A stretch of DNA of 64,000 nt from Ceratothoa steindachneri (GCA_963969495.1 OZ018317.1:219174691-219238690); one strand, 5' to 3'. Counted from the stretch's first letter, positions 46,140-55,880 are shown. Notes: generated from the letters alone by a model not told the origin. Made by a program: numbers and translations.

Positions 46140-47293
46140 TGTAGAAGAATAACGTTGAAGGGCGACCTCGTGCTCTTCTGTACAGACGCGGTCTCGAGAT
46201 CGCCGCATGGAGCGTGGGAAGCAAGGCTGATCTACGGCGAGGATGCGGTTCACGCCGTTTTATTGCACCCCAGTGGCATTTATTTAGGGACACATTTTCC
46301 TCGTCTCGCATGCCGTTTCAGCCAGCCTCCTGCTCTCTTGCATAGATCTAAGCTCTCCAAACATTCTAAGCCAACTTTATTTCGGTCCCCCCGAAGGAGT
46401 CGCTGCCTTCCCCCAACATCGCGCGAGTCGTGGACACCGTCACCCCGGGCAATCCCCGCCACCGGCGAAGCGTCTATATAATCCCCCGACTCGATTCGGC
46501 GTAGAGCACTGTAATACCATAACACCGGGAAACAGCAGCCCGGCTCAGCACTGTTCTGCTAAACACCGCGTACGAGCTAAGGACACGCTCACCCATCACA
46601 ATCGGAAACACCGGCGATTTCGATTCGAGGACGAAGGCTAAATCGACATCTGTGAACTCTGCCATAGTCAATCGGCGAATATCTGACGAGGAACTCCATC
46701 TCCGAAGGCCAAACTACGTGTGCTTCCTCATCCGCCCCATGAGGTAACCCAGCTTCCTCATCGCAGTCATTGTATCCCAACTTGCCCTTTCCTTCAACGA
46801 ACACGTAAGCAGTGGCAATCATTGACACCTACAGATTATTCTATAATTTGGTCTAGCCAAACCGTCCCATCCTTTGTGTGAGCCCCGGATTAAAATCACC
46901 TTTTTAATCACCGACTTGAACACTAACACTAATTCCATAATTATCCCTCTTGTGTCCCGTGTATACATTTAATTTTGCATGCACGATCATTCCTTTTAAA
47001 TTCCGTATCTCTATATATTTCAATTATATTTATTTGTTAGTAAAGGTATATTTTTGTTACCGTCTTGTTCTTGTAACCCTGAACGAGTACCAGCCACTTG
47101 TTAATCTTTGGCCAACTTTCACTCTAAATTATTTGTTTTGAAAGGACCCCGCGATTAAAAAGAAAACCATTCCCATTTAGTTCTTAACTATTTCCCGTTC
47201 ACGACCTGGCTAGGTCGACTCTCAAACCGACTTCGACCAAATCCCCAAAAGGGATATATATATAGAGAGAGAGAGTCCAGCCATTCCACGACA
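46140..47293 (+). repeat. Right LTR of the element (about 1.15 kb)
   Basis: From TGTAGAAG to CACGACA, ending at the 3' CACTG duplication. The first 545 bp match the left repeat. The distal 600 bp is AT-rich with AAATTCC...TATATTTCAATTAT and no coding, as expected for R-U5. A short GA run at 47,262-47,273 lies near the right end. Confidence 0.68.
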
Positions 47294-47895
47294 CACTGTG
47301 TTAGCGAGGCTCCAAGAGAATATGCGGAAGCGGGAAGAAGCAGATGTGAAGCGGAAACAAGCTGTGGAGATGGAGAAAAAGATCGCCTTAAGTGTTATAC
47401 CTTCAAGCCAGGTGGCCTCATCATCTTTGTCCTCTCACGGGAAAACGGATGGAAGCGATTCCCAGTTCAAGTGCCTAAGTCCTCTAAGAGAAGAGCTGGA
47501 AAGAAGTCTGCCATGATCCTGTCAAAGGAAGTTATCATCAAGCTGGCCCGCTTCAAGGTCTCAGATCCAGCCAAAGAGAAGATCGATCGACTTTCTTCAT
47601 GACCGGACTGGACACTGTGTTAGCGAGGCTCCAAGAGAAAAAGCGGAAGCGGAAAGAAGCGGATGTGAAGCGGAAAAGGGCTGTGGAGATGGAGAAAAAG
47701 ATCGCCTTAAGTGTTGTACCTTCAATCCAGGTGGCCTCATCGTCTTTGTCCTCTCACGGGGAAACGGATGGAAGCGATGCCGAAGTTAAGTTCCTAAGTC
47801 CTTCTAAGAGAAGAGCTGGAAAGAAGTCTGCCATGATCCTGTCAAAAGAAGTGACCACCAAACTGGACCGCTTCAAGGTCTCAGATCCGGCTCTG
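47294..47895 (+). repeat. 319-bp tandem duplication inside the transposase-like gene
   Basis: TTAGCGAGGCTCCAAGAGAA occurs at 47,300 and 47,620. The two units encode the same coiled-coil and Ser-rich segment (SSLSSHG(K/E)TDGSD). Unit 1 passes from ...GATCCAGCC into AAAGAGAAGATCGATCGACT at 47,575, which is the sequence just before the LTR insertion at 39,970, so the duplication joined the end of one unit to the start of the next at a shared AGCC. Since 319 is not a multiple of three, it breaks the frame. Confidence 0.88.
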
Positions 47896-49340
47896 ATGCA
47901 ATGGTAGGAGCCGTGGCCAAGGCAACCGGTCAGAACATCGACATCCCGCTCTCTACGAGGTCCATCCGCGGTCATAGGAGAAAGAACCGAAAGGAAGTGG
48001 CCACTGCAGAGGTCATCAAACTCCCAGATACCTTGTGTTACTTTACTGGAATGCCAAGCAGCTGCCTGACATTGCTGGGGGACGTAAACGCGTCGAGAGG
48101 CTCTTCATTCACGTCACAGAGAGTAACTCTTGGAGGCAGCCAAGATCCCCCAATTCACTGGGCATCAAATGGCGGAGGCTGTCCTCAAGGCGGTATACGA
48201 CGCTGGGCTGGAGGTGCTCATTCAAGGAATCGTGTTTGACACTACTGCCTCAAACACGGGTCCCAATGAAGGAACCTGCATCACTATTCAGGAGGGTCTG
48301 GGAAGAAATCTCCTCTGGTTTGCGTGCAGGCACCACATCCTGGAAGTGATCCTTGGTGACATTTTCAAACACTATTATGGACCATCTGGCGGGCCTAACG
48401 TCCCTCTCTCCGACCGGTTCCGGGACCAGTGGGACTTTCTCGACCAGAAATTTTGTATGTCTTCCATGGATGAACAAAGCCTCCTTCTTCTCCTAACAGG
48501 CGAGCTGTCTGAAGCAAGGGAGACAGTTTTGAGCGAGCTCAAGAGGGCCATCGAACAAGAAAGCCATCCAAGAGATGACTACAAGGAGCTCTTGGTTCTC
48601 TTCTACATCTTCCTGGGAGGCAATATTGGGACGACTTACAATATGAGGGCATTAGGGAATCTACGTTCTCAAGATTTTCCTCTTCAGGTCTTAGTTTTAG
48701 CTGACCTCTCAAGATTTTCGAGCCATGGAACTGGTGTCCCTCTTCGTCGCCCTCCTTTACGCCATTTCTTGGAACGAAGCCATGGTCTTTTCTATGCTCC
48801 CTACAACGAGATAACTTTGCAGAGGGATCCCCAATAAGCACGTTGCTGAAGTGGCCCTAAAAGGCATTCAAGCGCCATCTCTGGTATGTGTCAGAAGGTT
48901 TAGTGCCTCTCTTTCTCTCTCTCTTCGACGAAATGGTTAAAAAAAGAAGAGAAGGCCTACATTATTCTAGAAGATGAAGAGGAAGGGGAAGGGACTGAAA
49001 TGTCTGCACGGAAAGGCCTTCAATCCCAACAAGCCTCTTTCAGGATTCTTCAGTTCCGGGTCGAGAAAGTTGCTGGATCCCCTGTTCCCATGACAAGGAA
49101 AGGAACTGGCCACCCTCGTGGATAAGAGCACCGACAGTTAGGAGGAGGATCCTCTCTTCTGCAAGATGAAGAGGGTGATTGACCAGGTGAAGGTAGTCGA
49201 CGACGTTGCCGAAAAGGGAGTGGCCCTGATCACCACCTTCAACGCGGCCATCACCCGAGAAGAAGCTAAGAAGCAGTTCTTTCTGAAGGTGGTGAACAAT
49301 GACAGGAGGTAGTTCTCCACGAGCTCCAAGGCAGCTCTTT
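47294..49340 (+). pseudogene. Uncharacterised transposase-like gene, copy 1, main part
   Basis: Order: two tandem copies of a basic coiled-coil segment (LARLQEKKRKRKEADVKRKR), then DRFKVSDPALMQWVGAVAKA, NIDIPLSTRSIRGHRRKNRK, a frame-shifted LLYWNAKQLPDIAG and KRVERLFIHVTES, then 48,130-48,837 with GIVFDTTASNTGPNEGTC, LLWFACRHHILEV and YGPSGGPNVPLSDRFRDQW, then WYVSEGLVPLFLSLFDEMV at about 48,880 and VKVVDDVAEKGVALITTFN at about 49,190. The DTTASNTG...CRHH pair resembles the D-N-A-S-N and C-x2-H signatures of hAT RNase H-like cores; that link is inference. I know this family only as unnamed proteins scattered in invertebrate genomes. Confidence 0.7.
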
Positions 49341-49661
49341 TGAAACCCGAGTGATCGGGCTCCGAATAAAGCAAGGAGGTCCTTTCGGAACTGTTATTTG
49401 TCTCGTTTCAGTTCTCAGTGCTGTCATTCTATTTGTACTTCTCTGAGTGTGAAAGGAAAAATATTAGAACTTCTTTTTTCATATTTGCTAACTTTTTGTT
49501 TCCATTTTTGTTTGTTTTGGAAAAATTGTTGCTTAGTGGGGCACGACTAATCAATGTCCGATTACAATAGAATTTGACGGCACGAATCTTTTACTTTTTT
49601 AGTGGAACAAAAACATACGGCCACAAAGTGTTTACGACATGTGACAATTTGAACAGGTCTA

Positions 49662-49668
<7 letters not shown>

Positions 49669-49734
<66 letters not shown>
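49669..49734. repeat. (TA)n microsatellite, target of Tc1 insertion
   Basis: TA run ending exactly where the Tc1 terminal repeat begins. Confidence 0.96.
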
Positions 49735-49737
<3 letters not shown>

Positions 49738-49982
49738 CCTTGGCCAAAAGTATTAGGCCACTTTACTGTTTATAGGTTCTGCTATCTCAATGTTAATGAA
49801 ACACGTGTACATAGTGGTTTATGGTATATTGCACAATATACATTAGTTTAATATCTGGTTACATACTGTACGTATGTAACCAATTTTGTGTAAAACCAAA
49901 GTCCACAATTAACTTATTTTCCCTTGATTATTCCTGTGTTTTACGCTTAAATACGTTGTAGATACAGTTAATAAACAGTAAA

Positions 49983-51136
49983 ATGCCTAAAATAAGGGAG
50001 TTGAGTGAGTGTGAGCGAGGTCAAATCGTAGTTCATCATAAAGATGGAATGTCGCAAAGGCAAATTGCTCAGAAGATGAAATGTTCTCGATGTGTGGTTC
50101 AAACGACTCTCAAGCGCTTTAGAGACAAAATATGTGAAGACAATACAAAAAACAGGTAGAAACAAGGTTCCAACGCCTCGTAATGACAGATCCATCATCC
50201 CTCAGTCACTCAGAAGCAGGAGAAAAACATCGTCAGAGCTTTGTGCGGACTTCAGGGAGGCAGGTACATCACAAATATCCGCTAAAACTGTTAGAAGAAG
50301 TCTTGTAGAGTACGGTCTGAAAGGCTGTAAAGCCAGGAAGAGGCCATGGATTTCTGAACCGAATATGAATAAACGTCTTCATTGGGTCAAAAACCATTCA
50401 AATTGGACCAGTGAGCAATGGTCGAAAGTCACATGGTCTGATGAAAGTAACTATGAGGTAAGATAGTACAAGTATTGAATCAACATATAAACTCAAAATA
50501 TCTGTTTTGTTACCAAAATATATAAGAAATATCCAACATAAGAATAATATTATCGATCATGTTTTTTACTCAGGCTTTCGGCACATCTGGTGCAACTTTC
50601 GTGCGTCGCAGAGTTGAAGAAGCATTTTAGGTTGAATGTCTCGTACCAACTGTAAAACATGGGTGTGGTTCTATCATGTTGTGGGCCTGCATGTCTGCCA
50701 CAGGACCAGGCGAAATGTTTTTATGTCATGGAAGGATGAATCCAGCTACCTATTTTTCCATGTTATTGGATGTTTAAGAGCTATTAATTGCTAAATTACA
50801 TCCAGGAGTGTCGAAAAACAGTGTTATCTTTCAACAGAACAACGCTCCATGTCATGCAGCTAAAAATACTTGTCAATGGTTTGAGACACAAGGTATTGTT
50901 CCCATGGACTGGCCAGCTCAAAGCTCCGATCTAAATCCGATCGAACATCTATGGGAAACTCTTGTCTTGGTAAAGCTACCAAGAACACAACAATTAAAAG
51001 TAAAGAGCATTTGTACCAAAAACTTAGAGAAAAATGGAGTAAGATTGCGCCTAGCACCTGCAAGAAACTAGTTGATTCTATGCCTAACCGTATAAAAGCG
51101 GTAATTGAAGCTAGAGGAGGGTCAACCAAATATTAA
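49983..51136 (+). pseudogene. Tc1 transposase with intron-like insert
   Basis: Starts MPKIRELSECERGQIVVHHK (helix-turn-helix follows: GMSQRQIAQKMKCSRCVVQT). After one frame break at about 50,110-50,140, the frame gives SSELCADFREAGTSQISAKT, VRRSLVEYGLKGCKARKRPW, then VTWSDESNYE (first Asp). The coding sequence resumes at 50,574 as AFGTSGATFVRRRVEEAF, then FQQNNAPCHAAK (second Asp is Asn), SSDLNPIEHLWE (final Glu kept) and ends GGSTKY with a stop inside the right terminal repeat. DD34E type. A stop within RRVEEAF*VE and the Asn replacement argue against activity. Confidence 0.88.
50458..50573 (+). other. Candidate 116-bp GT-AG intron in the Tc1 transposase
   Basis: GTAAGATAG directly follows the codon for Glu in SDESNYE, and a pyrimidine-containing TTTTTTACTCAG precedes GCTTTCGGC. 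Removing it keeps the frame and joins NYE to AFGTSG at a place where Tc1 proteins continue without a gap. The insert itself contains stops in all frames. C. elegans Tc1 is known to carry a small intron, so introns are possible in this family. Confidence 0.65.
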
Positions 51137-51256
51137 AACTAATGTATATTGTGAAATATACCATAAACTACCATGTCCACGAGTTGCATTAACATTGAGA
51201 TAGCAGAAACCAGAAACACAGGGGTGGCCTAATACTTTTGGTCAAGGCTGTATATA

Positions 51257-52560
51257 CGAGGGGCGGTCAATAAGTTTTGCGAATTGGTACGGCAAAACAG
51301 AGGAAGGGGGATGGGTATTTGTGGGGGTGTTAGGACAAGTTATGACAAGTCAGGACCTGCATCCGCACGCTCCTGTCTCGTCTATTTAAGAAGCAGTAGC
51401 TGATCGCAGATCGTCAGTCACAAATTTTTCAACAATGGAGAAGGTTGAGCACCGCGCAGTGATCAAATTTTGACCAAGGAAGGCAAGAATGCAAAAGAGA
51501 TCCATGAACGCATGGTTGCAGTGTACACCGACACCGCCCCTTCCTATGCAACCATTGCTCGCTGGAATAGGGAGTTCCGCCATAGTTGTGAGTCCCTTGA
51601 AGATGACCCCCGTCCAGGACGCCTGTCAGACGTGTCCAACGAGAACAATGTGGCCCGTGTGGAGAGGATGACCCTGGAAAATCGACGGGTGAAGGTCGAA
51701 AAAATCGAGCGAGAACTTGGAATATCACATGGAAGAGTTATCAATATCATCCACGACAATTTGGTCATGACCAAGGTCTCTGCCCGTTGGGTCCCTAGAA
51801 ACCTTACGAAACCTCACGTCCCATGATCGACTTCAACGTCGTCAAAGTTCGGAGGAGCTTCTGCTCCTGTACAACCAAGATCTGGCTGGATTCGAGTCAC
51901 GCATAATGACAGGTAATGAAACGAAGGTTTATCACTGAGATCCCGAGACCAAGCTTGAAAGCATGGGCTGGAAGCACAGGGGCTCTCCAACCCCCATCAA
52001 GTTCCAGACCCAACCCTCAGCCGGGAAGATAAGGACCACCATCTTCTGGGATTCTAAAGGAGTGTTAAAGGTGGACTATGCGCCTCGTAGAAGGACGATC
52101 ACAGGCCAATATTACGCCGAGGAACTAGATGGGTTGAAGAAGTGCATCCGTCAGAAGCGTTGCGGCAAGTTGACACTCGGTTTCCTGCTCCTCCACGACA
52201 ATGCCCCTTTTCACAAGGCCAAAGTTGCACAAGCTGTCTTGCGCGAGTGCGGATTCGAGGAACCCAACCATCGCCCCTACAGTCGAGATCTGGTCCCTAG
52301 CGACTACTTTTTATTCCGCCAGCTTAAGGCTGCACTGCGTGGACGCCGGATTGGGGACGATGAACATGTCCAGCTCACCGTCCAGGAGTGGATTGAACAA
52401 CAGTCGAGAGATTTCTGGTTCTTCGGGAATTCGAAGCCTTAGGGACAAGTGGCGCAAGTGCATTGAAGTCGAGTGTAGTTATATTAAAAAATAATAAAAC
52501 ACTTTTCCTTATATCTAGTTTACTGATATCTGAATTTCAAAACTTATTGACCTCCGCTCG
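51257..52560 (+). mobile_element. mariner element with terminal inverted repeats
   Basis: Left end CGAGGGGCGGTCAATAAGTT and right end, reversed, CGAGCGGAGGTCAATAAGTT, both flanked by TATATA. The 1.3-kb body codes for a mariner transposase: start at 51,435 (MEKVEHRAVIKF), YATIARWNREFR, DDPRPGRLSD, MTGNETKVYH (TGDET expected; Asp is Asn), FWDSKGVLKVDY, LLLHDNAPFHKAK (second Asp kept), YSRDLVPSDYFLF (third Asp kept) and ends near 52,495. DD34D type. One frameshift after IKF, a stop after KPHVP and another before DPETK. Only 6 bp separate it from the Tc1 on the left. Confidence 0.92.
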
Positions 52561-52570
52561 TATATATATA

Positions 52571-53800
52571 GTGCTGTGCAAATTAACTGGGACAGTGATA
52601 GAAAAACGCCAAATTTCATTATTCGTGCATTATTTTCAAAATTATAGCATGCATATCATCTTAATGTTGACACTAAATAAGAAATATGTCATAACTTGCT
52701 TTAATATCCTCAGCAATCCGATTTGGCATCGATTCCACCAATTTTCCTCTCATATTCTGTCTTCCTCATGGTGATACCAGGCCTGTATAACAACACAGAT
52801 CAGATTTTCCATTGTGAAGCAGTCATTCGCCATGGTCCTCTGCTTGCTGAATGCCAACAGATTCTAAATTGGATTAAGGTCTGGTAAATTTTTAGGCCAT
52901 TCCAGTATCATAATCTTCTCAGCTCGGAAGAAACAGTGCATTTTGGGGGAGACGTGGCATGGGCGTTGTCCTGCTGGAAGAGTTATCACCGTTTGAAAAG
53001 CGTTCACTAAGTGAACGCTTTACTCTTATGGTTGCTTAGTACTTGTCAGAATTTATCATTCCTTCTACTGATACCAGTCGTTCTGGTCCACTTGCAGTGA
53101 AAGTAGCCCCACAACTCTTCTTAGGTGGGTGTTCGGGGGCTTGCTGGATGCGCCCCGCTCTCACTAGTTCTCTTGCACTGCGCCTCACGACTTGGGATCC
53201 GATCACAGGGACTTAGAAGTGGGTCTCGTCAGAGAATATTATCTTTTTCCAATCTTTTGTGGTCCATTCTTTGTATTTTTTGACCCAAGTCAAACGCTTC
53301 ACCTTCACACCAGCGGTAAGTAGAGTTTCCTGAGGGATCTTCACGAAATTCTGCTGGCTTCATAAAATCTTCGGCGAATGGTTGAGGAGTCGATGTAGAT
53401 ACCAGTAGCTAATAAATCCCGCTGTAAGCCTTGGCTGTTCTTTCGCGGGTTTTTTACACTATTTCATAGCAATAGTTTGTCATCGCCTGCATTTCTTTCT
53501 TTTTTTTACCACATCGCCTACGTCTTTTAACCTCTGGATTACCGGTGACTTCGTTCTTCTTGATGATTTGACGCATAGTCGATTTTGTCAGCCTCAACTT
53601 CCTGGCTATCTCCCAAACTAACATACCAGCATCTCCAATCACTGCTACAAACTTTGCTCTGTTCCTGGGAGTAACGTCCATCCCGCGAGCTAGCCTGTTA
53701 ATGAGTGCACTTGGCAACCGAGGGTTGCCAAGTGTTACCATTTGACGAAATCTATATGTTTGACAATTAGCAAAATAAACTGATTGATCACTCAAGAATC
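52571..53800 (-). mobile_element. Tc1-like element on the minus strand
   Basis: 53,454-53,795 (minus) carries GMDVTPRNRAKFVAVIGDAG and EIARKLRLTKSTMRQIIKKN, a Tc1-type helix-turn-helix. Further down the minus strand LTAGVKVKRLTWVKKYKEWT, KKIIFSDETHF (first Asp kept) and SARELVRAG are readable, then a decayed C-terminal part ending with MPNRIAEDIKA-like residues near 52,650. The plus-strand left boundary GTGCTGTGCAAATTAACTGG abuts TA repeats left by the mariner insertion. The opposite terminal repeat was not found. Confidence 0.8.
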
Positions 53801-53965
53801 ACATTTTTCTTGAGGTATGCTGGATTTTCTTCATCATTCTCTCGCGCTCATTAGAGGTATACATTGTATATTCGCCGCGCGTTTAACTCAATTTCTCCTT
53901 TATCCTTTGAATTCCCAATTTATTTCCCTCTCTTTCATAGTCCCGATCGACCTAGCGAAGCGTGC

Positions 53966-54095
53966 CTTAAAGCTTGTCTATTCGAAATATCTTTTGTTGT
54001 TCTGCGTAACCGAGTGGCTAAAGGCTTGCTTTAATTGAGATCAAAGCTGTTGCTCGCTGCCTCATGGTGCTTAGTTCAAATCCCATCTCAGTACG
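53966..54095 (+). tRNA. tRNA-Ser-like relic (possibly a SINE head)
   Basis: GTAACCGAGTGGCTAAAGGC matches the A box of Ser/Leu tRNAs and GTTCAAATCCC the B box, with about 50 bp between. A hairpin CTTTA-ATTGAGA-TCAAAG would give a UGA anticodon (serine) with one bulged base and a long variable region after it. The acceptor and T stems do not pair well, so this is a pseudogene or tRNA-derived retroposon rather than a functional tRNA. Confidence 0.3.
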
Positions 54096-54161
54096 TATTT
54101 TTCAAATTAGGAAATAAAATTTTTCCAAAGAAAAAAATTATTCCGTTTTTCTTTTTCTTGC

Positions 54162-54208
<47 letters not shown>

Positions 54209-54222
54209 GTATATGTATAGGA

Positions 54223-54309
<87 letters not shown>

Positions 54310-54482
54310 GGATTCATTGAAGTCGACAGCAACGGCTGCATTGTTTACTTTTAGCTGCAGCTTTCTTATAGCTTTGACTATAGTCTCAACAGATGGCTCT
54401 AGGCGAGGAAATTTGCTCGGATGCGGCCTAACTTCATTTGGCTAGACGTCTTTCGACCTAACAGTAGGTCATCTTCGGGGTA
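54162..54482 (-). mobile_element. Short repeat with hammerhead-like core, copy 2
   Basis: In reverse complement, CCGAAGATGACCTACTGTTA then GGTCGAAAGACG (54,478 down to 54,447), followed by the CAGCCGTTGCTGTCGACTTC and CCTGCAT segments of copy 1, and then a TA/TATG microsatellite down to about 54,162. The ACCTA/TAGGT stem is better than in copy 1, but the core CUGA has changed to CCGA. Confidence 0.6.
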
Positions 54483-54525
54483 CAATGGTGAACGCGTTAT
54501 TACAAGAAAATATATTGAATATGTT

Positions 54526-54768
54526 TGAATCTTACCGTAAGAAAACGGATCAATCAACTAACTCGCAAAATACATGGATATGTTTATGTTTAAAAATATT
54601 TTGAACATTATTGTAAGAAACAGACCAATCAACTAACATATCCATGTATTTTCATGTTAGTTGACTGGTCTGTTTCCTTACAATAATGTTCAAAATATTT
54701 TTAAACATAAATTCATCCATGTATTTTTCGAGTTAGTTGTTTAGTCCCTTTTCTTACGGTAAGGTTCA
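54526..54768. repeat. Long foldback palindrome (two ~115-bp arms, short loop)
   Basis: TGAATCTTACCGTAAGAAAA at 54,526 pairs with TTTTCTTACGGTAAGGTTCA at 54,749-54,768. The arms continue through CAATCAACTAAC, AAAATATTTTGAACATTATT and ACCAATCAACTAACAT, with only about 14 bp in the middle. The two halves match at roughly nine of ten positions. Could be a foldback transposon, a MITE, or an inverted duplication. Confidence 0.87.
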
Positions 54769-54858
54769 AACTATCTTTCGATTGGCTTTTTTAAGAGTCA
54801 CCCTTGCTTTTCCAAGAGAATGGAAAATTTGTTTTTTCTCCATCTTTGCCACATTGTT
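54768..54858 (+). repeat. Dispersed piece of the ~245-bp satellite
   Basis: AACTATCTTTCGATTGGCTT ... AGAGAATGGAAAATTTGTTT ... CTCCATCTTTGCCACA matches the second half of the monomer tandemly repeated at 59.94-61.15 kb. It starts exactly where the foldback ends. Confidence 0.82.
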
Positions 54859-54859
54859 T

Positions 54860-55385
54860 TCAGAAATTTTATTAAAATTTAGACATGGCAGCTGTTATTT
54901 TTATTTTTTCGTATATTCGAAAGTTTTATCGGTTATTTCTAAAATAGATTTTCAAGTTTAATGTTTATCAAGAGGAAATAGCTACTGGATCCTAAAAGCG
55001 GATAAAGCAAATTGAAACTATTAGAGAAAATTAAGATGAAAAAAAAAAAGAATCGTGAGGATTGTTTTTTTCTCTATTAAAAAAAAATGCGATATAAATT
55101 CTTGTCCTTAGGACTAGAAAATAAGAATCGATGTGAAAAAATAGACCAAGAGTAAATTATTAGGAGATATTTACTGGAAACCTTTCGAAAATTTTTAGAC
55201 CAAGCGCAAGCTCCTCCTGTAGGGAGTAGCGAAGCTGCTATTCTTGTATACTCATAAAATATTCATAGGAGACATAATCCAATTCAAATTTCTGCTCTGA
55301 GTACTGCTACTGGTGTTTAACTTTTACATACCAGTAGCAGCATTGAAAGCGAAATTGGTGCCTCTTTCTTTCAATCTAGATATAT
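54860..55385. other. No gene recognised; AT-rich
   Basis: No coding frame or recognisable repeat seen. Confidence 0.4.
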
Positions 55386-55389
55386 GAAA

Positions 55390-55880
55390 CAAAAAACAAG
55401 TGGACTCTCCTAAAGAGGAATCTTTCAGAAGCTTCAAACAAGTGGACGGAAGTGAGTTTCATCTGAGAATATTACTTTGCCACAGCCTCCAACAGTCCAT
55501 TCTTTATATTTCCTACAAAAGGGGAGTCTATGCGCAAGGTTTTTCTTGGTAGGATGAGGTTTCTTCTCATCCTTTCTCGACTTGAGACCTTTGTAGAAAA
55601 GTCCTCGCCTCACTGTGCGCTTTGAAGCGTTTACACGTGCTCCTTTCCAATCGTTTATATGCTTTGCACTAGAGGCAACCTGAATCTTGAGCTACTACCT
55701 TACCAGGAAGCGATCTTTGCGTTCATTTGAAGCTTGCATGCATCCAAAAGACTTCATAGGATTGTGACCAATCCTTTTAAAGTCATGAACGATCCTAAAT
55801 ATCGCGCTCCTTGATGCAATACACTTAGCTCTATCTCCTTGCATTTCCAACCACTTTGGTGAAGAGAAACAATGGTTGTA
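55390..55880 (-). pseudogene. Tc1 transposase fragment, N-terminal half
   Basis: Minus strand: SRSAIFRIVHDFKRIGHNPM (helix-turn-helix region), QVASSAKHINDWKGARVNAS, KRTVRRGLFYKGLKSRKDEK, LAHRLPFCRKYKEWTVGGCG, KVIFSDETHF (first catalytic Asp kept). The sequence is nearly collinear with Tc1 proteins but breaks off after the first catalytic block. No terminal repeats found. Confidence 0.75.

Larger units (their letters stand above)
40015..47293 (+). mobile_element. LTR retrotransposon remnant (TG...CA, 5-bp duplication), host of a Helitron
   Basis: Begins TGTAGAAGAATACGG at 40,015 and ends ...CCATTCCACGACA at 47,293, with CACTG on both outer sides (40,010-40,014 and 47,294-47,298). The undisturbed version GGACACTGTGTTAGCGAGGC exists at about 47,610-47,629. 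A second copy of its start (TGTAGAAGAATAACG) lies at 46,140 and the first ~540 bp of both copies are closely similar. No gag or pol is seen between them once the Helitron is removed, so the internal region was mostly lost. Confidence 0.72.
49735..51250 (+). mobile_element. Full-length Tc1-like element with ~125-bp inverted repeats
   Basis: Left end CAGCCTTGGCCAAAAGTATT and right end, reversed, CAGCCTTGACCAAAAGTATT; similarity continues inward for about 125 bp (49,735-49,860 with 51,125-51,250), including TGCTATCTCAATGTTAATG and AATATACATTAGTTT. TA flanks both ends. The 1,516-bp element contains one transposase gene, interrupted by a small frame break and an intron-like insert. It is the most complete DNA transposon in the window. 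Confidence 0.93.

Noticed and set aside
40015..46690. The 540-bp repeats as ends of the Helitron
   Set aside because: Helitrons have no terminal repeats of this kind, and exact TC and CTAG borders are found inside the interval.
40018..47290. A 9-bp target duplication ACACTGTGT suggesting a Mutator-type element
   Set aside because: The ends form no inverted repeats, while TG...CA ends with a 5-bp CACTG duplication fit an LTR element better.
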